From Curtobacterium flaccumfaciens UCD-AKU (GTDB lineage Bacteria; Actinomycetota; Actinomycetes; Actinomycetales; Microbacteriaceae), in assembly GCF_000349565.1 (NCBI RefSeq), contig NZ_APJN01000018.1:41035-105034 (forward strand): a DNA stretch of 64,000 nucleotides, in the 5' to 3' direction. Below, piece by piece: positions 15,496 to 25,129 of this stretch (the first letter of the stretch is position 1; each line of letters opens with the position of its first letter). The translations under genes were made by a program, and so were the position numbers. Below the pieces are notes generated by a model. That model saw nothing but the letters and a program-made list of their open reading frames with translations, had not been told where the DNA came from and made no database searches.

Positions 15496-18400
15496 CTACT
15501 CCGCAGCCGCAGCCCGACGGCGGCGACGCACGACCAGCACACCCGCACCCGCCGCGAGCAGCAGGAACGCCACCAGCGCACCGGCACCGAGCCCCGACGC
15601 TCCCGTGAATGCGAGCTGCCCGTCCGCGGTGATCGTGATCGGGGTCCACCCGATCAGCGTGCCGTCCGCAGCCGTCACCGCCAACCGGTGTGCACCAACC
15701 ACCGTGTCGGCAGGGATCGTCACCCGGACCGTCCCGTCAGCAGCGACCACAGCCGTGCCGATCAGCGTCGGCTCCGAGAACAACCACACGTTCACCGTGT
15801 CACCGGCAGACGCAGTACCCACCGTCACCGTGATGGTCTCCCCCGCACGAGCCGACGCCGGAGCCGAGACGCTCCCGCGGTTCGCGTCGGTGAGACCGGT
15901 CTCCGACGGGGCCACCGGCGGCACCGCCCCGGGAGCCGACGGGGTCGGAGCGGGGGTCGGCTTCGAGGGCGTCGGGCTCGGCACCGGGGTCGGGTCGGTC
16001 CCGGGCTCGGTGCCCGGGGCGTCCAGGTCGAAGCCGACCAGGATCGGGTCGTGGTCGCTCGCCCGGTACACGTCGTCGGTGTACAGGTTCGTCGCGTTGT
16101 AGTTGTAGCGGCTGTACTCCAGGCCCACCGACTCGACCGAGTTGATGTTCCAGATGTCCACGCCCGTGACCGTCTCGAGTGCGGCCTTCGAGGCGAACAC
16201 GTGGTCGAGCGAACCGCTCAGGCCGGAGAACACGTAGGAGTACTCGGTGCTGTCCCGAGCCGGGCCGAGGTCGGTGTAGCCGGCGCCGTCGAGGACGACC
16301 ACCGGGTCCTCCTTGCTGTAGGCGTTGAAGTCGCCGAGCATGAACACCTTGTCGGTGCCGTACTGGTCCTGCATGGCGCTGGAGAAGGTCACGAGGGCCT
16401 TCGCCTGGGCCACGCGGGACGCGTTCGACGCTCCCTGCCCGTCACCCTGGTCGGCGTTCTCACCGGTGCCGGAGCCCTTGGACTTGAAGTGGTTCGCGAT
16501 CACCAGGAAGTCGTCGTCCGCGGTGCCACCGACCGGGCGGAACGCGTCCGCGACGGGCTGGCGGGCGTTCGTGAACGCGTCGTCGAGCAGGATCGTGGAC
16601 TCGCCGACGGGCTCGACGCGGGCCTTCTTGTAGATGAGTGCGAGGCGGATGACGTCCTCGCTCGCGGGCACGACGGCCGGGGACTTCGCGTACGCCCAGG
16701 TGTCCTGGCCGGTGGCGGCGTTGAGCGCGTCGACCAGGGTGGCCACGGCGGCGTCGCGGTCCTGGCCGAAGCGGGCCGAGTTCTCGATCTCCTCGAGCGA
16801 GACGACGTCGGCGTCCAGCCCGTTGATGGCCTTGACGATCTTGACCTGCTGGCGCAGGAAGTCCTCCTGCTCAGCGGCGCCGCGGGCGTCGCAGCCGGAG
16901 TTCACCGTGACGGGGTCGCCGGCACGGTCGGTGTAGTACTTGCAGCCGGTGAGCTCGTCGCCCGTGGTCGGGAAGTAGTTGAGCACGTTGAAGCCGGCGA
17001 GCTTCAGGTCACCGCCGACGTCCTGCGGTGCCGGCTGGCGCACCTTCGAGAACGACGCCGGCAGGTCGGCCGCCGGGGTCGCACCGGTGATCGGCGCGGT
17101 CGGCTGGAACTTCCACCCGTTGTTGCGGTAGTCGAGGACGACCGGCTCGGTGAAGGTGGCGGCGGCCCCGACGGTGACGGGGCCCTGGGTGAGCCACGAC
17201 ACCGGGATGCCCTGGTTCGCCTGGGTGAGGAAGTTCGTGCTCGCGCCGTCGTCGAGCGTGACCTTGCGCGCGGCGTTGTCGGCCTCGACGGCCTTCGCCT
17301 CGGCGCTGCCGGGGCGACCGACCTCGGTCGGCTGGACCAGACGCTTCGTCCCACTGGCGAGCACGACCTCGCCGTACTGGTTCGTCGTGTAGTTGTCGGC
17401 GACGGTGTACGCGCCCTGGGGAGCGACGAGCATGCTCTCGAGCGACTCCCGCTGGGCGTCGGACGACGGGAACGCGACCGCGGCGGGCTGCGGTGCCGCG
17501 ACGGTGTCGTCGAGCTGCTGCAGCGACGAGGCGCCGGACACCGTGAGCTCGGTCAGGCCGAAGTACTCGGACACGGCGCCGGTGACGCGGACGTGGTCGC
17601 CCCGCTGCACCAGTCCGGCGGTTGCGGACGAGAACACGAACACGGCGTCGGACGCGGTGTGGGCGCCGAGGTCGATCGCGCCGCCGGTGCCGGCGGTCTG
17701 GATCGTGTAGCCGTCGAAGCCACCGGTGCCGTACACCGCGGTGACGACGCCGTCGGTCGTGACGTTCTTGCCGGCGTACGGCGAGGTGTCCGTGGTGCCC
17801 TGCAGCTGGGCGATGGTCACCGTCTCGGCGGGGGTGCCGGGCGTGGGGGTCCCGCCGTCGCCCGGGTCGGTCGGGTCCGTGGGTTCGGTCGGCGCCGTCG
17901 TCTCGCCCGCGGCGTTCCGCGGGGTGAGCGTCGTCGTCACCGAGAAGTCCGCGCCGTTGACGTCGGTGTCCGTGGTGCCCTGGCGGACCAGGCCGTTCGG
18001 CACCGAGTTGTCCCCGGTCACGGTGCGGACGGTCGACTCGAACGTGTTCGAGGCGCCGTAGCCGAGCAGGTCGACGACGCCGTCGGTGCCTGCGGCGACG
18101 GGTCCGGCGGCGAGCGCCAGCGGTGCGGTGGCGTCGGAGAGCACGAGGGTGCCCGTGGTGCCCGACGGGGTGAGCGACGCGGTGTCGTCGTCGGCGGGCA
18201 GGTCCTCGCCGGCCGCGGTGGCCCCGCCGTTGCCCGCCATCGACACCAGGAAGGTGCCCTTCGCCGGCACGGTGCCCGCGAGCGCGCTGGCCGAGAAGGT
18301 GCCGGTGCCCGTCGCGGAGCGGTACTGCAGCGACCACCCGTCGAGCGACACCGGGGCGTCGGTCGGGTTGCCGATCTCGACGAACTTCTGGTTGTAGGAG

Positions 18401-18555
18401 GCGCCCTTGCTGCCCGCCTTCAGGTAGGCCTCCTCGATGACGAGGCCGGTCCCCTCGGGGTTCGCGGACGCTGCGGTGACGGTGACGAGTGGTGCCGCGA
18501 GGAGCGTCGCGGCCGCCGTGGCGCACAGCAGAGTGCGCCCGAGGGTGTTGGCCAT
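15496..18555 (-). CDS. ExeM/NucH-type extracellular nuclease, sortase-anchored
   Basis: 1019 residues. A signal peptide (about 1-32, cut after SAN/ASA) leads to a lamin-tail-like domain (about 35-180), a Thr/Pro/Asp linker, an OB-fold nuclease-associated region (about 235-345) and an endonuclease/exonuclease/phosphatase domain (about 525-835). The last shows [31 protein letters not shown] and ASDHDPI, the metal and catalytic motifs. A Pro/Thr linker and a beta domain follow, then LAFTG (981-985), a transmembrane helix and RRRRR: a class E sortase-type signal. It probably degrades extracellular DNA at the surface. The ATG at 18555 has a TAGCGT box 6 nt upstream. Confidence 0.9.
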   Translation of the reverse strand: MANTLGRTLLCATAAATLLAAPLVTVTAASANPEGTGLVIEEAYLKAGSKGASYNQKFVEIGNPTDAPVSLDGWSLQYRSATGTGTFSASALAGTVPAKGTFLVSMAGNGGATAAGEDLPADDDTASLTPSGTTGTLVLSDATAPLALAAGPVAAGTDGVVDLLGYGASNTFESTVRTVTGDNSVPNGLVRQGTTDTDVNGADFSVTTTLTPRNAAGETTAPTEPTDPTDPGDGGTPTPGTPAETVTIAQLQGTTDTSPYAGKNVTTDGVVTAVYGTGGFDGYTIQTAGTGGAIDLGAHTASDAVFVFSSATAGLVQRGDHVRVTGAVSEYFGLTELTVSGASSLQQLDDTVAAPQPAAVAFPSSDAQRESLESMLVAPQGAYTVADNYTTNQYGEVVLASGTKRLVQPTEVGRPGSAEAKAVEADNAARKVTLDDGASTNFLTQANQGIPVSWLTQGPVTVGAAATFTEPVVLDYRNNGWKFQPTAPITGATPAADLPASFSKVRQPAPQDVGGDLKLAGFNVLNYFPTTGDELTGCKYYTDRAGDPVTVNSGCDARGAAEQEDFLRQQVKIVKAINGLDADVVSLEEIENSARFGQDRDAAVATLVDALNAATGQDTWAYAKSPAVVPASEDVIRLALIYKKARVEPVGESTILLDDAFTNARQPVADAFRPVGGTADDDFLVIANHFKSKGSGTGENADQGDGQGASNASRVAQAKALVTFSSAMQDQYGTDKVFMLGDFNAYSKEDPVVVLDGAGYTDLGPARDSTEYSYVFSGLSGSLDHVFASKAALETVTGVDIWNINSVESVGLEYSRYNYNATNLYTDDVYRASDHDPILVGFDLDAPGTEPGTDPTPVPSPTPSKPTPAPTPSAPGAVPPVAPSETGLTDANRGSVSAPASARAGETITVTVGTASAGDTVNVWLFSEPTLIGTAVVAADGTVRVTIPADTVVGAHRLAVTAADGTLIGWTPITITADGQLAFTGASGLGAGALVAFLLLAAGAGVLVVRRRRRAAAAE

Positions 18556-18561
18556 GCCCGC

Positions 18562-18567
18562 ACGCTA
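18562..18567 (-). promoter_or_regulatory. -10 box for leaderless nuclease gene
   Basis: TAGCGT on the minus strand, 6 nt before the ATG of the surface nuclease gene. Confidence 0.5.
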
Positions 18568-18639
18568 CCGACCTGCGGGGACATTCAGGTTGCGCTGAGG
18601 TAAATGATTGCGTTCGGCAACATCAGCGATGCGGCGGCA

Positions 18640-19383
18640 TCAGCCGATCGGCAGCCAGGTCCCGCCCACGCGCCGCACGGCTGGTCCGTGTCCGGGCAGT
18701 ACCAGTGCCGGGAACGGCAGCGCCCGCGCCGACTCGAGCGCGCGGTCCTGGTCGGCGGTGAAGAACGGCGTGATCATCCGCGGCCGCGGGGCCCACGACC
18801 CGGGCTGGGTGTCGTGGCGACTGACGACCGCGTCGCCCGTCACGATCGCGTCGGCTGCGGGCAGCAGGTACGCCGTCGAACCGTCGGTGTGCCCGACGGC
18901 CGGGAGCGGCGCGATCGCGCGTCCCGCGAAGTCCGCGCCCGTGAACGCACGCGCCGACGGCACGGTGGTGGGCCGCAGGGCGTCCGACCGGATCGCCCGC
19001 GCCAACCAGGCGAGGACGCGTGGGCTGGCGAGCCGACCGCCGATCTCCGCCGGGGTGACCTGCTGCCGCTCCGGCCCGCGGACGTTGTCGAGCTCGTCGG
19101 CGTGGGCGAGCACCTCGACGTGCGGGTACCGCTCCAGGATCCCGGGGATGCCGCCGACGTGGTCGACGTGTCCGTGCGTGACGTAGACGCGTCGGAGGTC
19201 GGCGGGGTCGTGTCCGGCGGCGCGCACGGTGTCGAGCACCAGGTCCGTGTCGGCCGGGTACCCCGCGTCGATGAGCGCGACGCCGTCCTCCTCCGCCAGC
19301 ACCACCCAGTTGGACACGGGGCCCTCGACGAAGACGACTCCGGGGGCGACGGACACGACGGAACGGGGTTCGCGCGGGCTCAT
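18640..19383 (-). CDS. Metallo-beta-lactamase-fold hydrolase
   Basis: 247 residues. The zinc signature VTHGHVDHVGG gives His70, His72, Asp74 and His75. Later ligands are in AVGHTDG, VTGDAVV and LPGHGPAV. The substrate is unknown; glyoxalase II, lactonase and RNase-like enzymes share this fold, and no extra domain points to one of them. The ATG overlaps the truA stop as ATGA, so the two are translationally coupled. Confidence 0.88.
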   Translation of the reverse strand: MSPREPRSVVSVAPGVVFVEGPVSNWVVLAEEDGVALIDAGYPADTDLVLDTVRAAGHDPADLRRVYVTHGHVDHVGGIPGILERYPHVEVLAHADELDNVRGPERQQVTPAEIGGRLASPRVLAWLARAIRSDALRPTTVPSARAFTGADFAGRAIAPLPAVGHTDGSTAYLLPAADAIVTGDAVVSRHDTQPGSWAPRPRMITPFFTADQDRALESARALPFPALVLPGHGPAVRRVGGTWLPIG

Positions 19384-20288
19384 CCCTCGACGGTACCGTC
19401 CGCCGAGCGTCGGGCCCGGGTCTGCTCCGCCCGCTCCGCGAGCGCAGCGTCCGCCGGGTAGCCCACCTCGGTCAGGGTCAGTCCCTTCGCGGGCGCCGTC
19501 TTGAACGCGCTGGTGCGTTCCTCGGCGACGCGCAGTTCCTCGAGGCGGTCCGGGCCGAAGCGGCCCTCGCCGACGGCGATGGTCGCGCCGACCATGGCCC
19601 GCACCATCGAGTGGCAGAAGGCGTCGGCCTGGAGGCGCGCCACCAGCACGCCGTCCGGCTCGCGGTCCCAGCGGAACTGCTGCAACGTCCGGATGGTGGT
19701 CGCCCCCTCGCGCGGCTTGCAGAACGTCGCGAAGTCGTGCAGCCCGAGCAGCGTCAGCGCACCGCGCTCCATCGCTGCCGGGTCGAGCCGCGCCGCGTGC
19801 CAGAGCGTGTGCCCCCGCCGACGTGGATCGCGCGGGGCGTCGGCGTCCGCGATCCGGTACTCGTACCGGCGCCAGAGTGGCGAGAACCGGGCGTCGAACC
19901 CGGCGGGCGCCACCGAGGCCCCGGTGACGACGACGTCCCCCTCGGGTGCCGCGATGCCGTTCACCCGCTTGCGCAACCCGTCGAGGGGTGAGCGGCCCGA
20001 CCCACGCTTCCCGGTGAGTGCTGCCCACTGCCCTGCCGACAGGTCCAGGTGCGCGACCTGCCCGGTGGCGTGCACGCCGGCGTCGGTGCGTCCGGCGACG
20101 GTGAGCAGCGGCGGTTCGCCCCAGCGGGTGAAGACGGTGGCGAGGGCGGCTTCGAGGGCACCCTGCACGGTCCGGAGCCCGGGCTGCCGTGCCCACCCGG
20201 AGAACGCGGCCCCGTCGTAGGCGATGTCGAGCCGCAGCCGCACGTCGGCGGTGCTGTCGGAATCCTGCAACCCGGCCGTCTCGTCCAC
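19380..20288 (-). CDS. truA: tRNA pseudouridine(38-40) synthase TruA
   Basis: 302 residues. Makes pseudouridine at positions 38-40 of the anticodon arm. RLRLDIAYDGAAFSGWARQ opens the fold, the catalytic Asp is in VAGRTDAGVHATGQV (about residues 65-79), and RRYEYRI and AFCHSMVRAMVG are the other family motifs. I chose the GTG at 20286-20288, which sits 6 nt after TACGGT (20295-20300). In many bacteria truA follows rplQ directly; here a membrane-protein gene separates them. The C-terminal 25 residues are a charged tail. Confidence 0.95.
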   Translation of the reverse strand: MDETAGLQDSDSTADVRLRLDIAYDGAAFSGWARQPGLRTVQGALEAALATVFTRWGEPPLLTVAGRTDAGVHATGQVAHLDLSAGQWAALTGKRGSGRSPLDGLRKRVNGIAAPEGDVVVTGASVAPAGFDARFSPLWRRYEYRIADADAPRDPRRRGHTLWHAARLDPAAMERGALTLLGLHDFATFCKPREGATTIRTLQQFRWDREPDGVLVARLQADAFCHSMVRAMVGATIAVGEGRFGPDRLEELRVAEERTSAFKTAPAKGLTLTEVGYPADAALAERAEQTRARRSADGTVEG

Positions 20289-20294
20289 GTGACC

Positions 20295-20300
20295 ACCGTA
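20295..20300 (-). promoter_or_regulatory. -10 box for leaderless truA
   Basis: TACGGT on the minus strand, 6 nt before the GTG start of truA. Confidence 0.5.
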
Positions 20301-20311
20301 GCGGGGGTGGT

Positions 20312-20324
20312 CCGTGCCTCCCGG
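20312..20324. repeat. Dispersed GC-rich repeat, half unit
   Basis: CCGTGCCTCCCGG, matching the right arm of the repeat at 50752-50787 (CCGTGCCTCCAG). It lies in the gap between truA and the FUSC-type gene. Confidence 0.4.
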
Positions 20325-20364
20325 CAGGTGCCCCGTCCACCGGGTCGTGGCTGCCTGCACCCGT

Positions 20365-21483
20365 TCAGCCGCGCGGCCGACCGAACGCTGACGGGCCCGT
20401 GCGGGTGTCGAGGTCGTCGGTGGCGCGTCGCTCGGACTCGACGATCCCACGCAGGGCGACGAGCGCGGCCGACGTGACGGCGACGTGGGAGGGGTTCTCG
20501 CGCGAGGCGTCGAGCGCTTGCTCGAGGTCGGCGATCGCCGCCTCGGCCTGGTCCTCCGGGGAGTCGCCGCGGATCGTGCTGGCGATCTTCCGGACCGCCT
20601 CGGCGATGGGCGTGGCGAAGGCGGGGTCCGGCCGCCCGACGCCCTCGGACACCGGGCCGGAACGTGCCACGAGCTCGGTGAGGTCCGTCGTGTACCAGGC
20701 GACCCGTTCCAGCGCGCGGAAGCGTCCACCGTCCTTCTGGAGCCGCGCGCGGGATCCGCGCAGGGCACCGCGGGGGTTGAGCCGTCGGCTCTCGTGCGCG
20801 ATCGCCACGCGCGATCGCACGTCGGCGATGGCGCGGTCCAGGCGGTCCTGCTGGTGGTCCCACGCCTTCTCGTCGCGCTTGCCCTCCTCGAGCACGGCAG
20901 CCAGGCCGTCGAGGTGGTCGGCGAGCACGCCGTTCACCGCGTCGATGCGGTGTTCGGCGTCCCAGAAGTGCAGCGGCGGGAACACCAGGAAGTTGACGAG
21001 CAGCCCGACGACCACGCCCACGGCCATCTGCACCAGGTACCCGAGCGAGTAGCCCTCGGCGTGCGCGCCGCCGACGAGCAGCACGAAGAGCGCCGCGGTG
21101 GACACCCACGAGCTGCCCTCGCCCAGCACGCGGAACCCACCGACGAGCACACCGACGCCGACCGCCAGGGCGATCGCCAGGAAACCGGGGTCCCCGACCC
21201 ACATCGTGAACCCGGCGATCAGGATGCCGAGCGCGATCCCGACCAGGGTCTGCACGCCGCTCCGGATGCCCGCGAACACCGTGGTCTGCATCGCGACGAC
21301 GGCACCGAGCGGTGCGTAGTAGGGGTACTCGGCCGCGACGCCCGGCATGTGCTGCGCCACGAACCAGGCGATCACCGCGGCGGCAGCGGCCTTGCCTGCG
21401 TGCAGCAGGCGCGGTTGCGTGCCCGAGGTCCGGCTCCACCGCCAGACCCGTGTCCCCAGACCCGCTACGTGCTGGAACGCCAT
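20365..21483 (-). CDS. FUSC/aromatic-acid-exporter-type membrane protein
   Basis: 372 residues. About five to six transmembrane segments fill residues 30-175, including YYAPLGAVVAMQTTVFAGIRSG, typical of the N-terminal half of FUSC/ArAE proteins. A cytoplasmic helical region of about 190 residues follows, rich in Glu/Arg/Asp. Substrates of such proteins are poorly known. I chose the ATG at 21481-21483 over an in-frame ATG 18 nt upstream because GGAGGG lies 5 nt before it. It separates truA from rplQ, which are adjacent in many genomes. Confidence 0.82.
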   Translation of the reverse strand: MAFQHVAGLGTRVWRWSRTSGTQPRLLHAGKAAAAAVIAWFVAQHMPGVAAEYPYYAPLGAVVAMQTTVFAGIRSGVQTLVGIALGILIAGFTMWVGDPGFLAIALAVGVGVLVGGFRVLGEGSSWVSTAALFVLLVGGAHAEGYSLGYLVQMAVGVVVGLLVNFLVFPPLHFWDAEHRIDAVNGVLADHLDGLAAVLEEGKRDEKAWDHQQDRLDRAIADVRSRVAIAHESRRLNPRGALRGSRARLQKDGGRFRALERVAWYTTDLTELVARSGPVSEGVGRPDPAFATPIAEAVRKIASTIRGDSPEDQAEAAIADLEQALDASRENPSHVAVTSAALVALRGIVESERRATDDLDTRTGPSAFGRPRG

Positions 21484-21551
21484 GACTTCCCTCCGTCGCA
21501 CCCGGCCGGTGACGTTACGCCGAGCCGTCGGTGAGCGCGACCAGCCTCGGG

Positions 21552-21595
21552 CACGACGAAGCCCCCGCGACCTGGGTCGCGGGGGCTTCGTCGTG
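21552..21595 (-). terminator. Terminator of the rpoA-rplQ transcript
   Basis: A 20-bp perfect stem (21552-21571 with 21576-21595) with a CTGG loop, 29 nt after the rplQ stop. It has no T-run. It marks the end of the ribosomal block. Confidence 0.85.
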
Positions 21596-21624
21596 GTGGT
21601 GCAGCGCGCCAGGGGCGCACCGGA

Positions 21625-22191
21625 CTACTTGGTGTCGGCGTCGTCCGACTTCTCGGCGGCGTCGGCCTCGACCTCGGCAGCTGCCTCGGTCTCGGACTCG
21701 GTCTCGACCGGGGCGGACGCCTCGGTGGTCTCGGTCTCCTCGACCGGGGCCTCCTCGGTGGTCTCGTCGGCGGCCGGGGCGGCAGCAGCGGCCGGAGCCG
21801 AGTTGCGCTTGACCGGAGCGGGCGTGCTCGAGACGGGCTCGAGGACGAGCTCGATCGACGCCAGCGGGGCGTTGTCGCCCTTGCGGAAGCCGAGCTTCGT
21901 GATGCGGGTGTAACCACCCTGGCGGTCCTCGACCTGGGGGGCGATCTCGGTGAACAGCGTGTGCACGACGGACTTGTCGCGCAGGATGCTGATCACACGA
22001 CGACGCGCGTGCAGGTCGCCGCGCTTCGCGAACGTGATGAGACGCTCCGCGACCGGACGGAGGCGCTTGGCCTTCGTCTCGGTGGTCGTGATGCGACCGT
22101 GCGTGAAGAGGGCGTTGGCGAGGTTGCTCAGGAGCAGGCGCTCGTGGGCGGGACCGCCACCGAGGCGGGGGCCCTTGGTGGGCTTCGGCAT
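21625..22191 (-). CDS. rplQ: 50S ribosomal protein L17
   Basis: 188 residues, against about 120 in Escherichia coli. The conserved core occupies residues 1-120, with [19 protein letters not shown] near the start and [18 protein letters not shown] near 92. The remaining 65 residues are an Ala/Glu/Thr/Asp-rich acidic tail, unusual in amount for an rRNA-binding protein. ATG at 22191, 63 nt after rpoA. Confidence 0.96.
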   Translation of the reverse strand: MPKPTKGPRLGGGPAHERLLLSNLANALFTHGRITTTETKAKRLRPVAERLITFAKRGDLHARRRVISILRDKSVVHTLFTEIAPQVEDRQGGYTRITKLGFRKGDNAPLASIELVLEPVSSTPAPVKRNSAPAAAAAPAADETTEEAPVEETETTEASAPVETESETEAAAEVEADAAEKSDDADTK

Positions 22192-22254
22192 GTCAGTTCT
22201 CCAGTGGTGAAAGTGGTGCGCGCGGTGTCAGCGCGCTTGCGCGTGAGCGCGAGG

Positions 22255-23250
22255 TCAGTTGTTGGACTCGTCCTCGTCGTACCCGCTGTAGAAGTGGGCG
22301 CCGTCGAATCCGGGGACGGTGTCCTTGAGGGACAGGCCGAGCTCGGTGAGCTTGTCCTTGACCTCGTCCACCGACTTCTGACCGAAGTTGCGGATGTTCA
22401 TGAGCTGCGTCTCCGACAGGGCGACGAGCTCGGACACCGTGTTGATGCCCTCCCGCTTCAGGCAGTTGTAGCTGCGGACCGACAGGTCGAGGTCCTCGAT
22501 CGGGGTCTGCAGTTCGTTCGAGAGCACGGCGTCGACCGGCGCGGGGCCGATCTCGATGCCCTCGGCCGCCGTGTTGAGCTCGCGAGCGAGCCCGAACAGC
22601 TCGACCAGCGTGCGACCGGCCGACGCGATGGCGTCGCGCGGCGTGATGGCCGGCTTCGCTTCGACGTCGACGACCAGGCGGTCGAAGTCCGTGCGCTCAC
22701 CGGCACGCGTCGCCTCGACGCGGTAGGTGACCTTGAGGACGGGCGAGTAGATCGAGTCGATCGGGATCTGACCGGCTTCGCTGAACTCGGAACGGTTCTG
22801 CGTCGCCGAGACGTAGCCACGGCCACGCTCGATCGTCAGCTCGAGCTCGAAGCGCGCGGTGTCGTTCAGGGTCGCGATGACGAGTTCCGGGTTGTGGATC
22901 TCGACGCCGGCCGGAGCGGAGATGTCCGCTGCGGTGACCTGACCGGCACCCTGCTTGCGCAGGTACGCCGTGATGGGCTCGTCGTGCTCGCTGGAGACGA
23001 CCAGGCTCTTGATGTTGAGGATGATCTCGGTGACGTCTTCCTTGACACCGGGAACGGTGCTGAACTCGTGGAGGACGCCGTCGATGCGGATGCTGGTGAC
23101 AGCCGCGCCGGGGATCGAGGAGAGGAGCGTGCGGCGCAGCGAGTTGCCGAGGGTGTACCCGAAGCCGGGCTCGAGCGGCTCGATGACGAAGCGCGAGCGG
23201 TGCTCGGAGATCGGCTCCTCGGTCAGGGTGGGGCGCTGTGCAATGAGCAC
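22255..23250 (-). CDS. rpoA: RNA polymerase alpha subunit
   Basis: 331 residues. The N-terminal dimerisation and assembly domain (about 1-230) contains [29 protein letters not shown]. The C-terminal domain (about 250-310) contains [19 protein letters not shown], the UP-element and activator contact region. I chose the GTG at 23248-23250 (VLIAQRPTL), preceded by AAAGGAA; in-frame codons further upstream are outside the conserved protein. A 205-nt gap with hairpins separates it from rpsK. Confidence 0.97.
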   Translation of the reverse strand: MLIAQRPTLTEEPISEHRSRFVIEPLEPGFGYTLGNSLRRTLLSSIPGAAVTSIRIDGVLHEFSTVPGVKEDVTEIILNIKSLVVSSEHDEPITAYLRKQGAGQVTAADISAPAGVEIHNPELVIATLNDTARFELELTIERGRGYVSATQNRSEFSEAGQIPIDSIYSPVLKVTYRVEATRAGERTDFDRLVVDVEAKPAITPRDAIASAGRTLVELFGLARELNTAAEGIEIGPAPVDAVLSNELQTPIEDLDLSVRSYNCLKREGINTVSELVALSETQLMNIRNFGQKSVDEVKDKLTELGLSLKDTVPGFDGAHFYSGYDEDESNN

Positions 23251-23455
23251 TGTGGGATTCCTTTCGGCGAAGTGTCCGCTATATGACACTTGGCGGTACG
23301 ACGGGGCCGCATGGGCCCCGACGGGTCTGTTGAGTTGTGATCACGCGCACACACGTGCGCGATCGAACGACCAGGAATGGCCGCGGGCCCTGCCCGCCCT
23401 CGCCGGAACTGATCCGGTCAGGGGACGAGCAGGGCGCGGCCGGTTGCTCCTCGCG
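23251..23455 (-). other. Structured rpsK-rpoA intergenic leader
   Basis: A 205-nt gap inside an otherwise compact operon. It holds a CGCGCAC/GTGCGCG stem (23344-23361), a GGGGCC/GGGCCCC-type stem near 23300, and an AAGTGTC/GACACTT stem (23270-23291) just before the rpoA ribosome site. No convincing promoter was seen. It may set the level of rpoA-rplQ relative to upstream genes. Confidence 0.45.
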
Positions 23456-23854
23456 TCAGACGCGGCGGCGCTTGGGCGGGCGGCACCCGTTGTGCGCCTG
23501 CGGCGTGACGTCGTTGATCGAGCCGACCTCGAGGCCAGCGGCCTGGAGGGAACGGATCGCGGTCTCGCGACCCGAACCCGGGCCCTTCACGAAGACGTCG
23601 ACCTTCTTGACGCCGTGCTCCTGCGCCTGACGCGCAGCGGACTCGGCAGCGAGCTGCGCCGCGAACGGCGTCGACTTGCGCGAACCCTTGAAGCCCACGG
23701 CACCCGAGGACGCCCAGCTGAGGACGGCACCCGACGGGTCGGTGATGCTGACGATCGTGTTGTTGAACGTGCTCTTGATGTGGGCCTGGCCCACAGCGAC
23801 GTTCTTCTTCTCCTTGCGGCGCGGCTTGCGCGCGGCAGTCTTGGGGGTAGCCAT
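23456..23854 (-). CDS. rpsK: 30S ribosomal protein S11
   Basis: 132 residues, platform protein. [20 protein letters not shown] near residue 25 and the C-terminal [12 protein letters not shown] are diagnostic. ATG at 23854, 9 nt after rpsM. Confidence 0.97.
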   Translation of the reverse strand: MATPKTAARKPRRKEKKNVAVGQAHIKSTFNNTIVSITDPSGAVLSWASSGAVGFKGSRKSTPFAAQLAAESAARQAQEHGVKKVDVFVKGPGSGRETAIRSLQAAGLEVGSINDVTPQAHNGCRPPKRRRV

Positions 23855-23863
23855 CGGGGTCTC

Positions 23864-24238
23864 CTATCGAGCCTTCTTCTTGCCTGCCACGGTGCGCTTC
23901 GGTCCCTTGCGGGTACGAGCGTTGGTCTTGGTGCGCTGACCGCGCACCGGGAGACCACGACGGTGGCGAAGACCCTCGTAGCTGCCGATCTCGACCTTGC
24001 GTCGGATGTCGGCGGCGACCTCACGGCGGAGGTCACCCTCGACCTTGAAGTTGCCCTCGATGAAGTCACGGAGGGCGACGAGCTGGTCGTCGGTCAGGTC
24101 CTTGACGCGGATGTCACCGGAGATACCGGTCTCCGTCAGTGCCTGGACGGCGCGGGTACGGCCGACGCCGTAGATGTACGTGAGTGCGATCTCCACGCGC
24201 TTCTCGCGCGGGATGTCGACGCCTGCTAGACGTGCCAT
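23864..24238 (-). CDS. rpsM: 30S ribosomal protein S13
   Basis: 124 residues, head protein with intersubunit-bridge contacts. It starts [20 protein letters not shown], with [15 protein letters not shown] near residue 90 and the basic tail ending KKKAR. ATG at 24238. A 186-nt gap with strong secondary structure lies upstream, before rpmJ. Confidence 0.97.
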   Translation of the reverse strand: MARLAGVDIPREKRVEIALTYIYGVGRTRAVQALTETGISGDIRVKDLTDDQLVALRDFIEGNFKVEGDLRREVAADIRRKVEIGSYEGLRHRRGLPVRGQRTKTNARTRKGPKRTVAGKKKAR

Positions 24239-24424
24239 GTGATGGCTGCTCCTGTTGTCGATGGAGGTGTGGCGCAGTACCGGTGCTCGGGCCTCCGCCC
24301 CGAGGTGTCCCCCGGCCGTCGTGCGGTCGGGTTCTGGTACTGCGTTGTCGATCTTCAGTTGTGGGTCGTGCTCGAGCAGCCTGGTGTCCGAGGGACACCG
24401 TCGGCGCCGGTCACGCGCCCGGGA
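24239..24424 (-). other. Structured leader between rpmJ and rpsM
   Basis: 186 nt with no reading frame. CGCAGTACC (24273-24281) pairs with GGTACTGCG (24336-24344), enclosing two smaller stems (CTCGGG with CCCGAG near 24286-24304, and a CCCGGCCG/CGGTCGGG stem near 24310-24331), which suggests a three-way junction. A separate GGTGTCC-GAG-GGACACC hairpin lies at 24383-24399. It could be a ribosomal-protein-binding autoregulatory leader for rpsM-rpsK; that is inference. Confidence 0.5.
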
Positions 24425-24541
24425 CTAGCCCTGGCGCTGCTTGTGACGCGGGTTGCTCTTGCAGATCACCATGACGCGGCCCTTGCGGCGAATCACACGG
24501 CAGTGTTCGCAGATGGGCTTGACGCTGGGGTTGACCTTCAT
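24425..24541 (-). CDS. rpmJ: 50S ribosomal protein L36
   Basis: 38 residues, [20 protein letters not shown] at the start and ending RHKQRQG. Zinc ligands Cys11, Cys14, Cys27 and His32 are all present, so this is the zinc-binding (C+) form. ATG at 24539-24541, with GAGGAAAG upstream. It lies between infA and rpsM as in most bacteria. Confidence 0.97.
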   Translation of the reverse strand: MKVNPSVKPICEHCRVIRRKGRVMVICKSNPRHKQRQG

Positions 24542-24611
24542 GGTTCTTTCCTCGTGCTCGCTGGCTTCGTGCTCGGCAGGATTGCCGTGCCGTTCCTTTC
24601 CAGCTCGCGGA

Positions 24612-24833
24612 TCACTTGTAGCGGTAGACGATCCGGCCGCGGGTCAGGTCGTACGGGCTCAGCTCCACGATCACGCGGTCCTCGGGGAGGATGCGGATGT
24701 AGTGCTGGCGCATCTTCCCGGAGATGTGCGCGAGGACCTTGTGTCCGTTCGTCAGCTCAACGCGGAACATCGCGTTGGGCAGAGCTTCGAGCACCGAGCC
24801 TTCGATCTCGATGACGCCGTCTTTCTTGGCCAT
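24612..24833 (-). CDS. infA: Translation initiation factor IF-1
   Basis: 73 residues, an OB-fold protein that blocks the A site during initiation. [20 protein letters not shown] and [17 protein letters not shown] are invariant. I chose the ATG at 24831-24833, preceded by GTGAGG. It is the first gene after the promoter at 24930-24958 and leads infA-rpmJ-rpsM-rpsK-rpoA-rplQ. Confidence 0.97.
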   Translation of the reverse strand: MAKKDGVIEIEGSVLEALPNAMFRVELTNGHKVLAHISGKMRQHYIRILPEDRVIVELSPYDLTRGRIVYRYK

Positions 24834-24929
24834 AGCCTCACTGTCGCTTGGTTGTGGAACAGGTGTGATCCCCGAACCGGTCTGCGGGTCGGTCGCCACA
24901 CCCGAGAGGGCATGACACACCAAACATCG

Positions 24930-24958
24930 ATCTTATGTGGTAAACCCGCAATTGCCAA
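24930..24958 (-). promoter_or_regulatory. Promoter of infA-rpmJ-rpsM-rpsK-rpoA-rplQ
   Basis: On the minus strand, TTGGCA (24953-24958), a 17-bp spacer and TAAGAT (24930-24935). The transcription start would be near 24923, about 90 nt before the infA ATG. Confidence 0.8.
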
Positions 24959-25129
24959 GTGGGGGCGCGGAACACCCCACGTCTGGGGCTTCCGGAGCAG
25001 TGTCTGAGCGTTCCACAGTGGTTTGACGGCGCGCTCCGGGTGCGCTCATGCGTGCGAACCGTAGTTTTGCTCCGCAGCCACGTCCGCCGCGCCAGCAGCC
25101 AACGCGTCGGACCACCGAACGGAGAACAC

